64,000 nucleotides of DNA from Proteus alimentorum. Its GTDB lineage: Bacteria; Pseudomonadota; Gammaproteobacteria; Enterobacterales; Enterobacteriaceae. Shown piece by piece: positions 1 to 11,644 of this stretch. Both the position numbers and the translations under genes were made by a program. The stretch spans positions 1-64,000 of the forward strand of contig NZ_NBVR01000010.1 in assembly GCF_002607735.1 (NCBI RefSeq), read 5' to 3'. The notes below the pieces were generated by a model. That model had not been told where the DNA came from, made no database searches, and worked only from the letters and a program-made list of their open reading frames with translations. Position 1 is the stretch's first letter, and every line of letters begins with the position of its first letter.

Positions 1-1
1 A

Positions 2-38
2 AAGGACTGAGTCCAGTTCAATACCGAACTCAGTCTTT
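2..38. terminator. Hairpin terminator at left edge
   Basis: Inverted repeat ACTGAGT/ACTCAGT (6-12 and 28-34), extended by G-C, one G-T and two A-T pairs to about 2-38. It is flanked by A on the left and T on the right, so it could work in both directions. It probably ends a gene to the left of the window (cysK in related genomes) and may also serve cysZ, which reads toward it. The T-run is short. Confidence 0.45.
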
Positions 39-131
39 ACCTAACTAATTTAAACTGTCCAATAAACTGGGGTCAGTTCATTAATTTAAACGGGGGGTTT
101 TTATCTTTATCGATACGTCGCTAAATTAGAT

Positions 132-902
132 TTACCACTGTCCATCTTGCACATGCTGTTTACGATAACGATCGCACCACATTGCGGTTGCACCACAGAT
201 TGCAACTGGCATGATGACTAAATTTAGAATAGGGATCATGGTGAAAATATTAATAACCATACCAAATTGAAGATTATTCCATTTGTCCTGCTTAAGTGAA
301 GATTTCATCGCTGCAAATGAAATTTTATGATTATCAAATGGGAAGTCATTATATTGAATTGCCATCATCCAAGCACCAAAAGCAAACCACAAAATAGGAG
401 CAACAGTTTGTCCAATAGCCGGAATAAAATAGAGCAATAACAAGACAATAGCGCGAGGTAAATAATAAGCTATTTTAGTTAGCTCTCGTTTTAAAATACG
501 TGGAACATCTTTCAATATACCTGCAACACCCGTATCTGGTGGAGTAACGCCCGTTATTTGGCCTTCTAGTTTCTCAGCCAATAATCCATTAAACGGAGAA
601 GCAATAATGTTGGCTAAGGTACTAAAGAAATAAGTGAACACTAATAAGATAAAAATAACGGATAATGGCCAGATTAAATAACTCAACCACTGTAACCAAT
701 CAGGCACTTTTTCCATCATCCAATTAACCATGCCACCAATTTGACCATATAACCACCAAAAAGCGCTTCCGAGAATAATAATATTGGCAAGTAGGGGTAA
801 AATAACAAAACGTTTCAGCCCTTTGCGTGTAATTAAACGCCAACCAAGAGCAAAATAATGAAATCCATTTAAATTTTTATTCGTTTCTGTCAAATTTGTC
901 AT
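132..902 (-). CDS. cysZ: Sulfate transporter CysZ
   Basis: Inner-membrane protein of about 256 residues for high-affinity sulfate uptake feeding cysteine synthesis. The chain matches enterobacterial CysZ along its length: FVILPLL near the N-terminus, [30 protein letters not shown], and the conserved [16 protein letters not shown] and [12 protein letters not shown] segments. Several long hydrophobic stretches are evident. The frame is open to a TTG at 929, but the ATG at 902 is preferred because the alignable protein begins just after it and an AGGA lies upstream, although very close. It reads toward the left edge, where cysK is expected. Confidence 0.93.
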   Translation of the reverse strand: MTNLTETNKNLNGFHYFALGWRLITRKGLKRFVILPLLANIIILGSAFWWLYGQIGGMVNWMMEKVPDWLQWLSYLIWPLSVIFILLVFTYFFSTLANIIASPFNGLLAEKLEGQITGVTPPDTGVAGILKDVPRILKRELTKIAYYLPRAIVLLLLYFIPAIGQTVAPILWFAFGAWMMAIQYNDFPFDNHKISFAAMKSSLKQDKWNNLQFGMVINIFTMIPILNLVIMPVAICGATAMWCDRYRKQHVQDGQW

Positions 903-1125
903 ACTTCCTATTCTCTCCAATGAGGGCAAGCTAGTATCATATAGGGAGATAATCAGCCTTACTAGTCATGAATTGTCTAAAAAATGCGCATAAGAGATTG
1001 ATGTGTGTATCTTTGTGACAAGAAAATTAAGTATTGGCTTGCACTTATGAGCATTGGCAAATACTCTTAGTAAAAAGTAATATTTGCCAACGTGGCTATT
1101 AAACCTCAAGACAACAGAGATAGAA

Positions 1126-2154
1126 ATGATGCAGCAAAATTTGCGTCTGATATTAATCGTTGTTGGTGCGATTTTAATCATAGCTTTGTTATTACACGGC
1201 TTATGGATTGGTCGAAAAGAGCGTTCTAAGCTTTTCCGTAATCGCCCAGTAAAACGTCAGAAACAGAATTATCAGTCAGATGAGAACGATGACGAACCAC
1301 AATATGCTGAGGTTAATCATCAGACATCAACTTTATCCTCTACTGAAAAGCGGGAGAGTGAGCCACCGATAAAATCGGAGCCTCTACATGAACCTGAAAT
1401 TTCAGTGGCAGATAGCGACCCATTAATGTCTGAAACCGATACAAAAGGGAACTCTCATGATACTTCATTACAGCAAGAGCCTAGTCTTGGTGTTTTTGAT
1501 GTTATTGAAAAAGAGCCTGTACCCATTGTTAGGGATGAGCCAAAACAAGCTCCTGTGGTTAATGTTGCGAGTGAAATAAAATCACACGTTAATACAGTAA
1601 GCCCATCTGCAAGTTTTGAGCCTTCAATTTCAGAGACAACGGCTCATGTGACTTCTGTTGAAACTGAGGCTTCGCATCATGCTCAGGCTGAAGAGCCAAA
1701 GGCTGAATCTGCTGCGCAAGCAACAGAAGCAGAGAAAGAGCTGGTTATTGTTCTAAACGTAAGCGCACATCATGGTCAAATGCTGGATGGTGAAGCGTTG
1801 ATGCAAAGTATCATTCAAGCTGGATTTCAGTTTGGCGAAATGAATATTTTCCATCGTCATATCAATCCAACAGCGAATGGGCCAGTGTTGTTTAGTTTAG
1901 CGAATATGGTGAAACCAGGAACATTTAACATTGATACGATGGCTGAATTAACGACACCCGGTGTATCGATGTTTATGATGGTGCCATCTTATGGTGATGC
2001 TAACCAAAACTTTAAATTGATGTTACTTACGGCTCAACGTATAGCATCTGATGTAGGTGGTGTTGTGCTGGATGATGAACGCAAACTCTTAACACCACAA
2101 AAAATCGAGCTTTATAAATCTAGGATCCGCAGGACGCTAGATTTAAATCAATAG
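1126..2154 (+). CDS. zipA: Cell division protein ZipA
   Basis: Essential division protein that tethers FtsZ to the inner membrane. The ATG at 1126 gives 342 residues and starts [20 protein letters not shown], the single N-terminal membrane anchor typical of ZipA. A short basic segment ([15 protein letters not shown]) follows, then a long acidic, Pro/Glu/Ser-rich linker (about residues 45-200), then the globular FtsZ-binding domain (about 205-340) with [20 protein letters not shown] and [20 protein letters not shown]. An upstream in-frame codon at 1084 is not supported by the family. It is divergent from cysZ, as in E. coli. The linker makes it slightly longer than the 328-residue E. coli protein. 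Confidence 0.95.
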   Translation: MMQQNLRLILIVVGAILIIALLLHGLWIGRKERSKLFRNRPVKRQKQNYQSDENDDEPQYAEVNHQTSTLSSTEKRESEPPIKSEPLHEPEISVADSDPLMSETDTKGNSHDTSLQQEPSLGVFDVIEKEPVPIVRDEPKQAPVVNVASEIKSHVNTVSPSASFEPSISETTAHVTSVETEASHHAQAEEPKAESAAQATEAEKELVIVLNVSAHHGQMLDGEALMQSIIQAGFQFGEMNIFHRHINPTANGPVLFSLANMVKPGTFNIDTMAELTTPGVSMFMMVPSYGDANQNFKLMLLTAQRIASDVGGVVLDDERKLLTPQKIELYKSRIRRTLDLNQ

Positions 2155-2165
2155 CTTTTGTCTGT

Positions 2166-4237
<2,072 letters not shown>

Positions 4238-4254
4238 TCATTCTAATATTTAAT

Positions 4255-4290
4255 AAATGCTACTGGGAAACCTTCTCAGTGGCATTTTTA
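4255..4290 (+). terminator. ligA terminator
   Basis: Hairpin ATGCTACTG/CAGTGGCAT followed by TTTTTA, immediately after the ligA stop. Confidence 0.8.
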
Positions 4291-4387
4291 CTTAAGCCAA
4301 ATTTACATTTGATGTTCCTTAAGTAACTTTCAAAGTGTGATCAACCTATCTTATTTAATAAATAGTGTGTATGCGGTTTCATGAGAT

Positions 4388-4403
4388 TGTGACAATAGTC
4401 ACA
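4388..4403 (+). promoter_or_regulatory. CRP-binding site upstream of nupC
   Basis: Perfect CRP consensus halves TGTGA-CAATAG-TCACA, centred about 70 bases before the nupC start. In E. coli nupC is activated by cAMP-CRP and repressed by CytR; a second weaker TGTGA half-site lies at about 4336. The binding site is read directly; its function is inferred from the family. Confidence 0.75.
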
Positions 4404-4464
4404 TCCTAATGTTACGCGTTACATAAAATGCTCTACAAGATTTATTTTTATTTTTGGAGCATGC

Positions 4465-5649
4465 ATGTCCTCTATCATTCACTTCGTTTTAGCACTCGCC
4501 GTTATTGGCGCATTAGCATTCGTTGCGAGTAACAACCGCAAAGGGATCCGTCTGCGTTATATCGTGCAGTTATTAGTTATTGAAATCGCATTAGCATGGT
4601 TCTTCCTCAACTCTGATGTTGGTGAAGGCTTTGTTCGTGGCTTCGCTGGATTATTTGATCACTTATTAGGTTATGCCGCACAAGGTACTGAATTCGTGTT
4701 CGGTGGCATGATGAAAGGTGGTTTAGCATTCTTCTTCCTGAATGTTTTATGTCCAATTATCTTTATTTCTGCACTAATTGGTATTCTTCAACATATCAAA
4801 GTATTACCTTTCGTGATCCGCATTATCGGTACTGTGCTTTCTAAAGTGAACGGTATGGGGAAACTGGAATCATTCAACGCAGTGAGCTCACTGGTTCTTG
4901 GTCAGTCAGAGAACTTTATTGCCTATAAAGACGTATTAGGCAAAATGTCTCAGCGTCGTATGTACACAATGGCTGCAACAGCAATGTCGACAGTATCAAT
5001 GTCAATTGTTGGTGCATACATGACAATGTTAGATCCAAAATACGTTGTTGCTGCTCTGGTACTGAATATGTTCAGTACATTTATCGTTCTTTCTGTGATT
5101 AACCCATATTCGGTTGAGAATGAAGAAGATATTCAAATGGGGAGTCTGCATGAAGGCCAAAGCTTCTTTGAGATGTTAGGTGAATACATCTTAGCGGGTT
5201 TCAAAGTTGCATTAATCGTTGCTGCAATGTTGATTGGTTTCATTGCATTAATCGCTGCTGTGAATGCGATTTTTAGTATGATTTTTGGTATCAGCTTCCA
5301 AGATTGTTTAGGTTATGTTTTCTATCCATTAGCATGGGTAATTGGTGTGCCAGAACAAGATGCATTACGTGTTGGTAGTGTGATGGCAACGAAATTAGTC
5401 TCTAATGAATTTGTTGCAATGGGCAGCTTACAAGATATCGCTTCTGAGTTAACACCACGCTCTGTGGGTATCTTATCTGTATTCTTAGTTTCATTTGCTA
5501 ACTTCTCTTCAATCGGGATTGTTGCAGGTGCAATTAAAGGTTTAAACGAAGTACAAGGTAATGTTGTTTCTCGTTTCGGTCTGAAACTACTGTTCGGCTC
5601 TACATTAGTAAGCTTCTTATCAGCAGCTATCGCAGGTCTGTTTGTTTAA
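4465..5649 (+). CDS. nupC: Nucleoside:H+ symporter NupC
   Basis: Inner-membrane concentrative nucleoside transporter that takes up nucleosides with protons. The 394-residue chain follows E. coli NupC (400 residues) closely: [26 protein letters not shown], the conserved core [42 protein letters not shown], and the C-terminal LVSNEFVAM and [14 protein letters not shown] motifs. About eight to ten membrane segments. The ATG at 4465 has a GGAG about eight bases upstream. It is a single gene between two terminators with a CRP site upstream. This neighbourhood (between ligA and ypeB) differs from E. coli, so nupC has moved. Confidence 0.96.
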   Translation: MSSIIHFVLALAVIGALAFVASNNRKGIRLRYIVQLLVIEIALAWFFLNSDVGEGFVRGFAGLFDHLLGYAAQGTEFVFGGMMKGGLAFFFLNVLCPIIFISALIGILQHIKVLPFVIRIIGTVLSKVNGMGKLESFNAVSSLVLGQSENFIAYKDVLGKMSQRRMYTMAATAMSTVSMSIVGAYMTMLDPKYVVAALVLNMFSTFIVLSVINPYSVENEEDIQMGSLHEGQSFFEMLGEYILAGFKVALIVAAMLIGFIALIAAVNAIFSMIFGISFQDCLGYVFYPLAWVIGVPEQDALRVGSVMATKLVSNEFVAMGSLQDIASELTPRSVGILSVFLVSFANFSSIGIVAGAIKGLNEVQGNVVSRFGLKLLFGSTLVSFLSAAIAGLFV

Positions 5650-5729
5650 TCTCTGAAGATAAAACAGATAGCATGTGAATAAAATAACAATGTAAACGGA
5701 GTCACTTGTTAACCAAGTAACCGAAAATC

Positions 5730-5758
5730 AAGCAGTGCCTTTGGGTACTGCTTTTTTT
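5730..5758 (+). terminator. nupC terminator
   Basis: Stem AAGCAGT/ACTGCTT with inner GCC/GGG pairing and a seven-T tail. Its presence argues against the longer upstream reading frame of the next gene, which would start inside it. Confidence 0.85.
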
Positions 5759-5815
5759 ATCTTTAAATTACCCTATAATCGGTTTTATACTTTCACTAAC
5801 AACGAGGTAGAGAAC

Positions 5816-6031
5816 ATGTTAGAGAAACAGCACCTTATCGATATAGCAAACACACAAATGCCATTTGGTAAGTACAAAGGGCGAATGCTGGTGGATTTAC
5901 CAGAAGAGTACCTACTATGGTTTGCAAGGAAAGGAACGTTTCCTGAAGGGAAGTTGGGGCAACTGATGGAAATGACCCTTGCCATTAAAATTGAAGGTTT
6001 AGAAGGGCTATTAAAGCCATTAAAGCGGTGA
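5816..6031 (+). CDS. ypeB: DUF3820 family protein YpeB
   Basis: Small cytoplasmic protein of 71 residues from the ATG at 5816, which has a GAGG ten bases upstream. It carries the DUF3820 signature MPFGKYKGRMLVDLPEEYLLWFARKG followed by a short helix. The family is widespread in gammaproteobacteria and its function is not established. In E. coli the orthologue sits beside ligA, which fits this neighbourhood. The longer frame from 5735 begins inside the nupC terminator and is rejected. Confidence 0.85.
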   Translation: MLEKQHLIDIANTQMPFGKYKGRMLVDLPEEYLLWFARKGTFPEGKLGQLMEMTLAIKIEGLEGLLKPLKR

Positions 6032-6046
6032 TGTTAAGGATTATCC

Positions 6047-6066
6047 ACACCTGATTTTTCAGGTGT
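6047..6066 (+). terminator. Hairpin after ypeB
   Basis: Perfect ACACCTGA/TCAGGTGT stem with a TTTT loop, 16 bases after the ypeB stop. No T-run follows, so it may be a weak terminator or an mRNA-stabilising structure. Confidence 0.4.
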
Positions 6067-6251
6067 TAATGCATTAATGATTTTCTGATTTAATTCAATA
6101 AATAATGACAATACATTTTCTAATTCACTCTTTTTCATAAATATGCCACTCATGCATTATGTTAACTAAAGTTAATATGATCAGGCCATTCATTTTTTAT
6201 GCTTGAATATGGGCATATCTGCGATATTAAAAAGTGGAGGGAGTAGAAAAC

Positions 6252-6283
6252 AAAAAATCCCGAAGATTTCTCTTCAGGATCTT
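6252..6283 (-). terminator. Terminator of tRNA-Ala operon
   Basis: Read on the minus strand: ATCCTGAAGA, loop, TCTTCGGGAT followed by a T-run, directly downstream of the second tRNA-Ala gene. Confidence 0.85.
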
Positions 6284-6290
6284 AAAATTC

Positions 6291-6366
<76 letters not shown>

Positions 6367-6393
6367 ACATATTGGATTGTTCTAGAAGTATAT

Positions 6394-6469
<76 letters not shown>

Positions 6470-6489
6470 AACATACTGGAACGGGCTTG

Positions 6490-6518
6490 ATAATAGGCAA
6501 CAAGCACAATACTGTCAA
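6490..6518 (-). promoter_or_regulatory. Promoter of tRNA-Ala pair
   Basis: On the minus strand TTGACA (6518-6513), 17-base spacer, TATTAT (6495-6490), about 20 bases before the first tRNA-Ala. Near-consensus sigma-70 promoter. Confidence 0.8.
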
Positions 6519-6561
6519 TCAGTTAATCTCACATTATTTATTGATTGCTGAAAAAGAGTAC

Positions 6562-6600
6562 AAAAAAAAGATACATTCCCTATTTTAGGAATGTATCTCT
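6562..6600 (-). terminator. gltX terminator
   Basis: Minus strand AGATACATTCC/GGAATGTATCT stem followed by a run of eight T, 27 bases after the gltX stop. Confidence 0.85.
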
Positions 6601-6626
6601 CTTAATAAGCAAGATTAACGTGGTAA

Positions 6627-8045
6627 TTAAGCTTGATTTTCTCTTTCAGTAATAAAGTCTAATGCTTTATTAATGCGTGCAATACTACGAGTTTTACCAA
6701 TAGCGTGAACAGTAACATCTAAGCCAGGAGATTGGCCTGCACCTGTTACAGCAACACGTAACGGCATACCCACTTTGCCCATTCCCACTTCTAATTCATC
6801 AGCAGTATCTTGAATGGCTTGGTGAACATTTTCAGCTGTCCACTCTGTAATTGCTGATAACTTATCGCGAACAACTTCTAATGGTTGACGAGCAACTGGG
6901 CGTAAATGTTTTTTCGCGGCAGTTTCTTCAAAGGTTTCGAAATCAACATAGAAGTAATGGCAACTTTCAGCCATCTCTTTTAATGTCTTACAACGTTCGC
7001 CTAATAATTTGATCAGCTCAACTAATGATGGACCATTGCTGGTATCAATATTTTGTTGCTTGATATGCCAATCTAAATGAACAGCGACTTTCTCTGCTGG
7101 CAGTGTATTGATGTAGTGATGGTTTAACCAAAGCAGTTTATCAGTATTAAATGCGCTTGCTGATTTACTGATAGCTTCTAAAGTGAAGTGTTCAATCATT
7201 TCATCAATAGTAAAGATCTCTTGGTCACCGTGAGACCAGCCTAAACGTACTAAGTAGTTTAATAGTGCCTCTGGTAAATAGCCGTCATCACGATATTGCA
7301 TTACGCTGACTGCGTTATAACGTTTAGATAGTTTTTTGCCATCATCACCTAAAATCATTGATACGTGGGCATATTCAGGTACAGGTGCACCTAATGCTTT
7401 GAGAATATTGATTTGGCGAGGTGTGTTGTTGATATGATCTTCACCACGAATAACGTGAGTGATTTCCATATCCCAGTCATCAATAACAACACAGAAGTTA
7501 TAAGTTGGAGAACCATCAGTACGACGAATAATCAGATCGTCAAGTTCTTGGTTACTAAATTCAATCGGGCCACGAATTTTGTCATCAAAAATAACAGAAC
7601 CTTCTTGTGGGTTTAAGAAACGCACAACATGAGGTTCATCAGCGCTGTGATTATGGTTACCACCACGGCAACAACCATCGTAACGAGGCTTTTCACCTTT
7701 CGCCATTTGATCTTCGCGTAGTTGCTCTAAACGCTCTTTAGAGCAATAGCAACGGTATGCCGTACCCGCAGATAGCATTTGATCAATCACTTGGTTATAG
7801 CGATCAAAGCGTTTAGTCTGATAATAAGGACCTTCATCCCAATTCAGATTTAACCAATTCATACCGTCCATGATTGCATCGATGGCTGGCTGTGTAGAAC
7901 GTTCTAAATCGGTGTCTTCTATACGCAGTACAAATTCGCCCTTATTGTGACGGCTATATAACCAGGAATAAAGTGCGGTACGCGCACCACCAACATGTAG
8001 ATAGCCAGTAGGACTTGGTGCAAAACGGGTTTTTATTTTACTCAT
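6627..8045 (-). CDS. gltX: Glutamate--tRNA ligase GltX
   Basis: Class I aminoacyl-tRNA synthetase that charges tRNA-Glu with glutamate in the cytoplasm. 472 residues, the usual length. The HIGH-type motif is [11 protein letters not shown] (residues 10-20) and the KMSKS-type motif is KLSKR (238-242). A zinc-binding insertion carries C99, C101 and the C125/C126 pair. The catalytic region RIEDTD (41-46) and [15 protein letters not shown] (197-211) are intact, and an alpha-helical anticodon-binding C-terminal domain follows. It sits between tRNA-Ala and tRNA-Val/Lys genes as in E. coli. Confidence 0.97.
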   Translation of the reverse strand: MSKIKTRFAPSPTGYLHVGGARTALYSWLYSRHNKGEFVLRIEDTDLERSTQPAIDAIMDGMNWLNLNWDEGPYYQTKRFDRYNQVIDQMLSAGTAYRCYCSKERLEQLREDQMAKGEKPRYDGCCRGGNHNHSADEPHVVRFLNPQEGSVIFDDKIRGPIEFSNQELDDLIIRRTDGSPTYNFCVVIDDWDMEITHVIRGEDHINNTPRQINILKALGAPVPEYAHVSMILGDDGKKLSKRYNAVSVMQYRDDGYLPEALLNYLVRLGWSHGDQEIFTIDEMIEHFTLEAISKSASAFNTDKLLWLNHHYINTLPAEKVAVHLDWHIKQQNIDTSNGPSLVELIKLLGERCKTLKEMAESCHYFYVDFETFEETAAKKHLRPVARQPLEVVRDKLSAITEWTAENVHQAIQDTADELEVGMGKVGMPLRVAVTGAGQSPGLDVTVHAIGKTRSIARINKALDFITERENQA

Positions 8046-8323
8046 TGGGATTGCCTTTGTACGTCTTACTTATATATAGATAAGTAATCGTGATTATCAA
8101 AAAAACGAAATGGTTGTCTTATTTTATCACTGGATGCTAATTCCTCAATGGCATTAAGCTTTTAACAGAGATAAAATTTTCAAATTGATGATTTTTTGTT
8201 TGACGAAGAGTATCCGTAGGATTACTTTGGTTAATTGCTGTGTCACTTATGGTGCTAAAAAAAGCATCTTGACTAAAAATAAAACGAACGATCATTTTCA
8301 CGATAAAAAACTGATAAAAATCG

Positions 8324-8351
8324 TTGACTCATAGCGCAGTATCCCTATAAT
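8324..8351 (+). promoter_or_regulatory. Promoter of tRNA-Val/Lys array
   Basis: TTGACT (8324-8329), 16-base spacer, consensus TATAAT (8346-8351), then a GC-rich discriminator GCACCCC, a pattern typical of stable-RNA promoters under stringent control. The first tRNA starts 15 bases further on. The rest of the 8046-8366 gap, between the gltX start and the array, shows no ORF. Confidence 0.88.
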
Positions 8352-8366
8352 GCACCCCATCACGAC

Positions 8367-8442
8367 GGGCGGTTAGCTCAGTTGGTAGAGCATCTCCCTT
8401 ACAAGGAGGAGGTCGTTGGTTCGAGCCCAATACCGCCCACCA
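8367..8442 (+). tRNA. tRNA-Val (TAC), copy 1
   Basis: 76 bases with CCA; acceptor GGGCGGT/ACCGCCC, anticodon loop CTTACAA (anticodon TAC). First gene of the ten-tRNA array; corresponds to E. coli valU/X/Y. Confidence 0.97.
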
Positions 8443-8481
8443 TTATTTTCGTTGTGATAAGTTGTATGATTTAGTGTAGTT

Positions 8482-8557
8482 GGGCGGTTAGCTCAGTTGG
8501 TAGAGCATCTCCCTTACAAGGAGGAGGTCGTTGGTTCGAGCCCAATACCGCCCACCA
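8482..8557 (+). tRNA. tRNA-Val (TAC), copy 2
   Basis: Identical to copy 1; anticodon TAC, CCA encoded. The 39-base spacer before it is identical to the one after it. Confidence 0.97.
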
Positions 8558-8596
8558 TTATTTTCGTTGTGATAAGTTGTATGATTTAGTGTAGTT

Positions 8597-8672
8597 GGGC
8601 GGTTAGCTCAGTTGGTAGAGCATCTCCCTTACAAGGAGGAGGTCGTTGGTTCGAGCCCAATACCGCCCACCA
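8597..8672 (+). tRNA. tRNA-Val (TAC), copy 3
   Basis: Identical to copy 1; anticodon TAC, CCA encoded. A different spacer type (43 bases) starts after it. Confidence 0.97.
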
Positions 8673-8715
8673 ATTACATTAAAGCGTGGTAGTGAGAATT
8701 TAGTCATCATGAAGT

Positions 8716-8791
8716 GGGCGGTTAGCTCAGTTGGTAGAGCATCTCCCTTACAAGGAGGAGGTCGTTGGTTCGAGCCCAATACCGCCCACCA
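8716..8791 (+). tRNA. tRNA-Val (TAC), copy 4
   Basis: Identical to copy 1; anticodon TAC. Preceded and followed by the same 43-base spacer. Confidence 0.97.
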
Positions 8792-8834
8792 ATTACATTA
8801 AAGCGTGGTAGTGAGAATTTAGTCATCATGAAGT

Positions 8835-8910
8835 GGGCGGTTAGCTCAGTTGGTAGAGCATCTCCCTTACAAGGAGGAGGTCGTTGGTTCGAGCCCAATA
8901 CCGCCCACCA
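8835..8910 (+). tRNA. tRNA-Val (TAC), copy 5
   Basis: Identical to copy 1; anticodon TAC. Last Val gene before the Lys block. Confidence 0.97.
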
Positions 8911-8951
8911 CTTCATCCGGTTATTTCGCGCAATATCACACATTTAGGTAT

Positions 8952-9027
8952 GGGTCGTTAGCTCAGTCGGTAGAGCAGTTGACTTTTAATCAATTGGTCG
9001 GGCGTTCGAATCGCCCACGACCCACCA
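8952..9027 (+). tRNA. tRNA-Lys (TTT), copy 1
   Basis: 76 bases with CCA; acceptor GGGTCGT/ACGACCC, anticodon loop CTTTTAA (anticodon TTT). Corresponds to E. coli lysV. Confidence 0.97.
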
Positions 9028-9065
9028 TTCCTAAAAATACAACATAAAGTAGTGAACATTGTGAC

Positions 9066-9141
9066 GGGTCGTTAGCTCAGTCGGTAGAGCAGTTGACTTT
9101 TAATCAATTGGTCGGGCGTTCGAATCGCCCACGACCCACCA
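9066..9141 (+). tRNA. tRNA-Lys (TTT), copy 2
   Basis: Identical to Lys copy 1; separated from it by a 38-base spacer that is not shared with the other Lys spacers. Confidence 0.97.
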
Positions 9142-9181
9142 TTCACAACGCTACTTACAGATTTACGCAAAATTATTAAAT

Positions 9182-9257
9182 GGGTCGTTAGCTCAGTCGG
9201 TAGAGCAGTTGACTTTTAATCAATTGGTCGGGCGTTCGAATCGCCCACGACCCACCA
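9182..9257 (+). tRNA. tRNA-Lys (TTT), copy 3
   Basis: Identical to Lys copy 1; anticodon TTT; CCA encoded. Confidence 0.97.
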
Positions 9258-9287
9258 TTTTCGAATACCATCCGTTTTTATTGAAAT

Positions 9288-9363
9288 GGGTCGTTAGCTC
9301 AGTCGGTAGAGCAGTTGACTTTTAATCAATTGGTCGGGCGTTCGAATCGCCCACGACCCACCA
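9288..9363 (+). tRNA. tRNA-Lys (TTT), copy 4
   Basis: Identical to Lys copy 1; anticodon TTT; followed after 14 bases by the last tRNA-Val. Confidence 0.97.
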
Positions 9364-9377
9364 TTTAATAATAAAGC

Positions 9378-9453
9378 GGGCGGTTAGCTCAGTTGGTAGA
9401 GCATCTCCCTTACAAGGAGGAGGTCGTTGGTTCGAGCCCAATACCGCCCACCA
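9378..9453 (+). tRNA. tRNA-Val (TAC), copy 6
   Basis: Same sequence as the other five Val genes, but placed after the Lys block, so the array reads Val5-Lys4-Val1. No clear terminator hairpin follows directly. Confidence 0.97.
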
Positions 9454-11548
9454 CTTCTTTATCTCTTCTTATTTGTATTCCTAGCAATTCTCTAAAATAA
9501 TCAACAAAAATGATTTAGTTTTTAATACTGATGTTATTGCAGCCTAGTCGCATCTTTTAAGCCTCAATCGCTTTCTCTGTATCAGCTGTTCTATTCGCAT
9601 CTTACTTATTGTATGGCCTCACTCATGACCGCATATACTTACACGCATGCTCTTTCCTAGCCCTTGTATTGGCATCATCTTTTTATACTCAAGACAATAC
9701 CCAGTGTTTCTTTGGAATTATTAATTTCTAAGGCGGTTTTAACTTGCTATTGCATTGTTTTTTTTTGTGAAAAGAGAACATAAATAAGTTTCTTTGTTAC
9801 GCTTTTTTACATCCTGTCATATTTTTATCATTTAAAGTGGAGTCGCTTAAAAAGAAAGTCGCTCTTCTATTGTTAACTTAATCATTTTGCATGAAGAATT
9901 TTTCTCAGTAGAAAATATGTATTTATTTTTGAGTGCGGTTCAAATTTGATCCGGAAAGATAAAAAAAATTATTCTAAATGAAAAAGAAAAATCTACTCCT
10001 TTTGAGAGTAGATATCGGTATTTTCAGTTTATTAATAAAATTAAATAACCTTAGATGCACTGTTATAAATTATTCGAACACTTTCTATGAGAAAAATCTC
10101 TCATAAAATGAGCAAGTTAAAACATTTTAAAGCGGTATTGAAAAATATGTGATACTTATTTTTTAAGAAAAAATTCAGAAGATTAAAAGACAAAAATTGA
10201 GATTTATAGTTAATCTTTCTTATTTTTTATAAAGCGTGAGATAGTACTAACAACAAGAAACATTAAATATAATGATGTTTTATCTTTTTTATTCTTCTTT
10301 TCTGACGATATGATAGAGCGAAAATTTTTGTTTAATTATTTGATTTAAAAGCAATTAAATTTAAAATTTGATATTTATCAATCTTTTCGTCACAATGAAC
10401 TGAATAATAAATGATATAAAGCAAAAAGCACTTATTTAATCAGTAATTGATTTGTCCTGAAGTGGTTAATTTCATTTTTTACGGAAAATGGAGAAATTTG
10501 TGCATTTAGCGGAAATATAAATTATATAAAAATATTAATGTTTATTTTAGCCTAAGAATAACTCTTATATGGAATAGGTGTAATTACTTAGGATGTAAAA
10601 AGGTTGATTTTTGCTTTTTTTAACAAAATTAGATCATGCTAAAGTTGATATTTAACAGTTCATTCCCTTGCGAATTTGACTTAATATGTGACGATAACTC
10701 TATTTTTGCAATATACCAAATGCGCGTATTTGAGTGAAAAAGAAAGAATAGTATTGAGTGATCATAAAAGAAGCGACTTTTATGATAATAAGCATAATCT
10801 TCGAATAACTCACTGATAAAACAAAAAATATTTATATTGATACTCGCCTTTTTTCTATTTAACAAAGAAAATTTTTAATCTAATTGGAAATTAAAATAAG
10901 TTATTCATTAATAAAAATTCAAAAAAAATGAGTAATTAAATCTATTATTTATTTATTCTAGAGTAATAATGAATAGTGGTTCTAAAAATATATTTAGTTG
11001 AAAGAGTAAGGGTTTATACTTATATAAATTAATTAACAAATGTTTAAAGTGTGATCTATATCTTTGTTTTAATGTAAGTTTTGTAACCTATTGATTTTAA
11101 GTGTAATATTTTTTTGTTTATCAACTTCTCAGATTTCATTGATATTGCTTAAGCTATTTAATAAAAATAAGAAAATCGTCACCTTTATGAGGTTAATTTA
11201 TTATTTTAAATAAATTAGACTGATATAAGTTGATTTATTTTTGCACAATTCAAATGATTAAACTTTAAATCAGGATTTTGCTAGATGATAATTCTAATTA
11301 ATGAGTAAAGTTTAAGAAAAAAAAGCGTGATTTTATAAATAAAATTTTTTAACTATATGAAAATAAAGGATATATATCATTATCCTAAGTATTGTTTACT
11401 AGTATGAGTAAACCATTGTGTTTGCATTGTCTTTTTTTGACTGGTTGAAAGTGTTTAAATGCGTAGTATATTATTTACATATGATAAGTCATGTTATGAA
11501 TTGTAATATTTCTTATCTACTAAAAATAATATTTTATTAAAACAAAAA
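9454..11548. other. 2.1 kb AT-rich intergenic region, no convincing gene
   Basis: No reading frame here looks like a recognisable protein. Bases 9536-9700 are less AT-rich and may be the remains of a gene or repeat; most of the rest is extremely AT-rich with long A and T runs, the type of DNA usually bound by H-NS. A 78-residue minus-strand frame at 10629-10865 starts with TTG, has no family signature and is not called. The stretch ends at the leader of the XRE regulator, so it may act as its silenced upstream region or be acquired DNA. Confidence 0.6.
9985..10013 (-). terminator. Orphan minus-strand terminator in AT-rich region
   Basis: On the minus strand a perfect stem ATCTACTC/GAGTAGAT (10013-10006 and 9998-9991) followed by TTTTTCTTTTT. 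No gene is called upstream of it on that strand. It may end an unannotated transcript, or stop antisense transcription into the tRNA array. Confidence 0.55.
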
Positions 11549-11598
11549 GGTGTCCTCGATAATATATAGTTTTACATATTATTGAGCAGGAACACACC
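11549..11598 (+). promoter_or_regulatory. Long hairpin before the XRE gene
   Basis: An 11-pair stem CTCGATAATAT/ATATTATTGAG is flanked by outer GGTGTCC and GGAACACACC segments that can also pair. It ends 46 bases before the start codon, so it could be a 5'-leader structure or a dyad operator for the regulator itself. Seen in sequence; role inferred. Confidence 0.45.
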
Positions 11599-11644
11599 AT
11601 TATAAAATTAGATATCAATCAAAGTGAAAAGCGAGAACAATATT

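Noticed and set aside
966-1181. 71-residue minus-strand frame over the cysZ-zipA promoter region
   Set aside because: Antisense to the zipA start and promoter region, no family features.
4411-4424. GTTACGCGTTACAT considered as a PurR- or CytR-type operator before nupC
   Set aside because: Match to either consensus is too weak; only the CRP site is reported.
5735-5815. N-terminal extension of YpeB
   Set aside because: It would start inside the nupC terminator; the internal ATG at 5816 has a ribosome site and matches the family.
8722-8943. Open frames on both strands across the tRNA-Val genes (8722-8943 minus; 8765-8947 and 8850-9047 plus)
   Set aside because: They are translations of tRNA sequence and its spacers; such peptides are well-known false annotations.
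10629-10865. 78-residue minus-strand frame in the AT-rich region
   Set aside because: TTG start, no ribosome site seen, low-complexity composition and no recognisable family; could be chance or a decayed gene.
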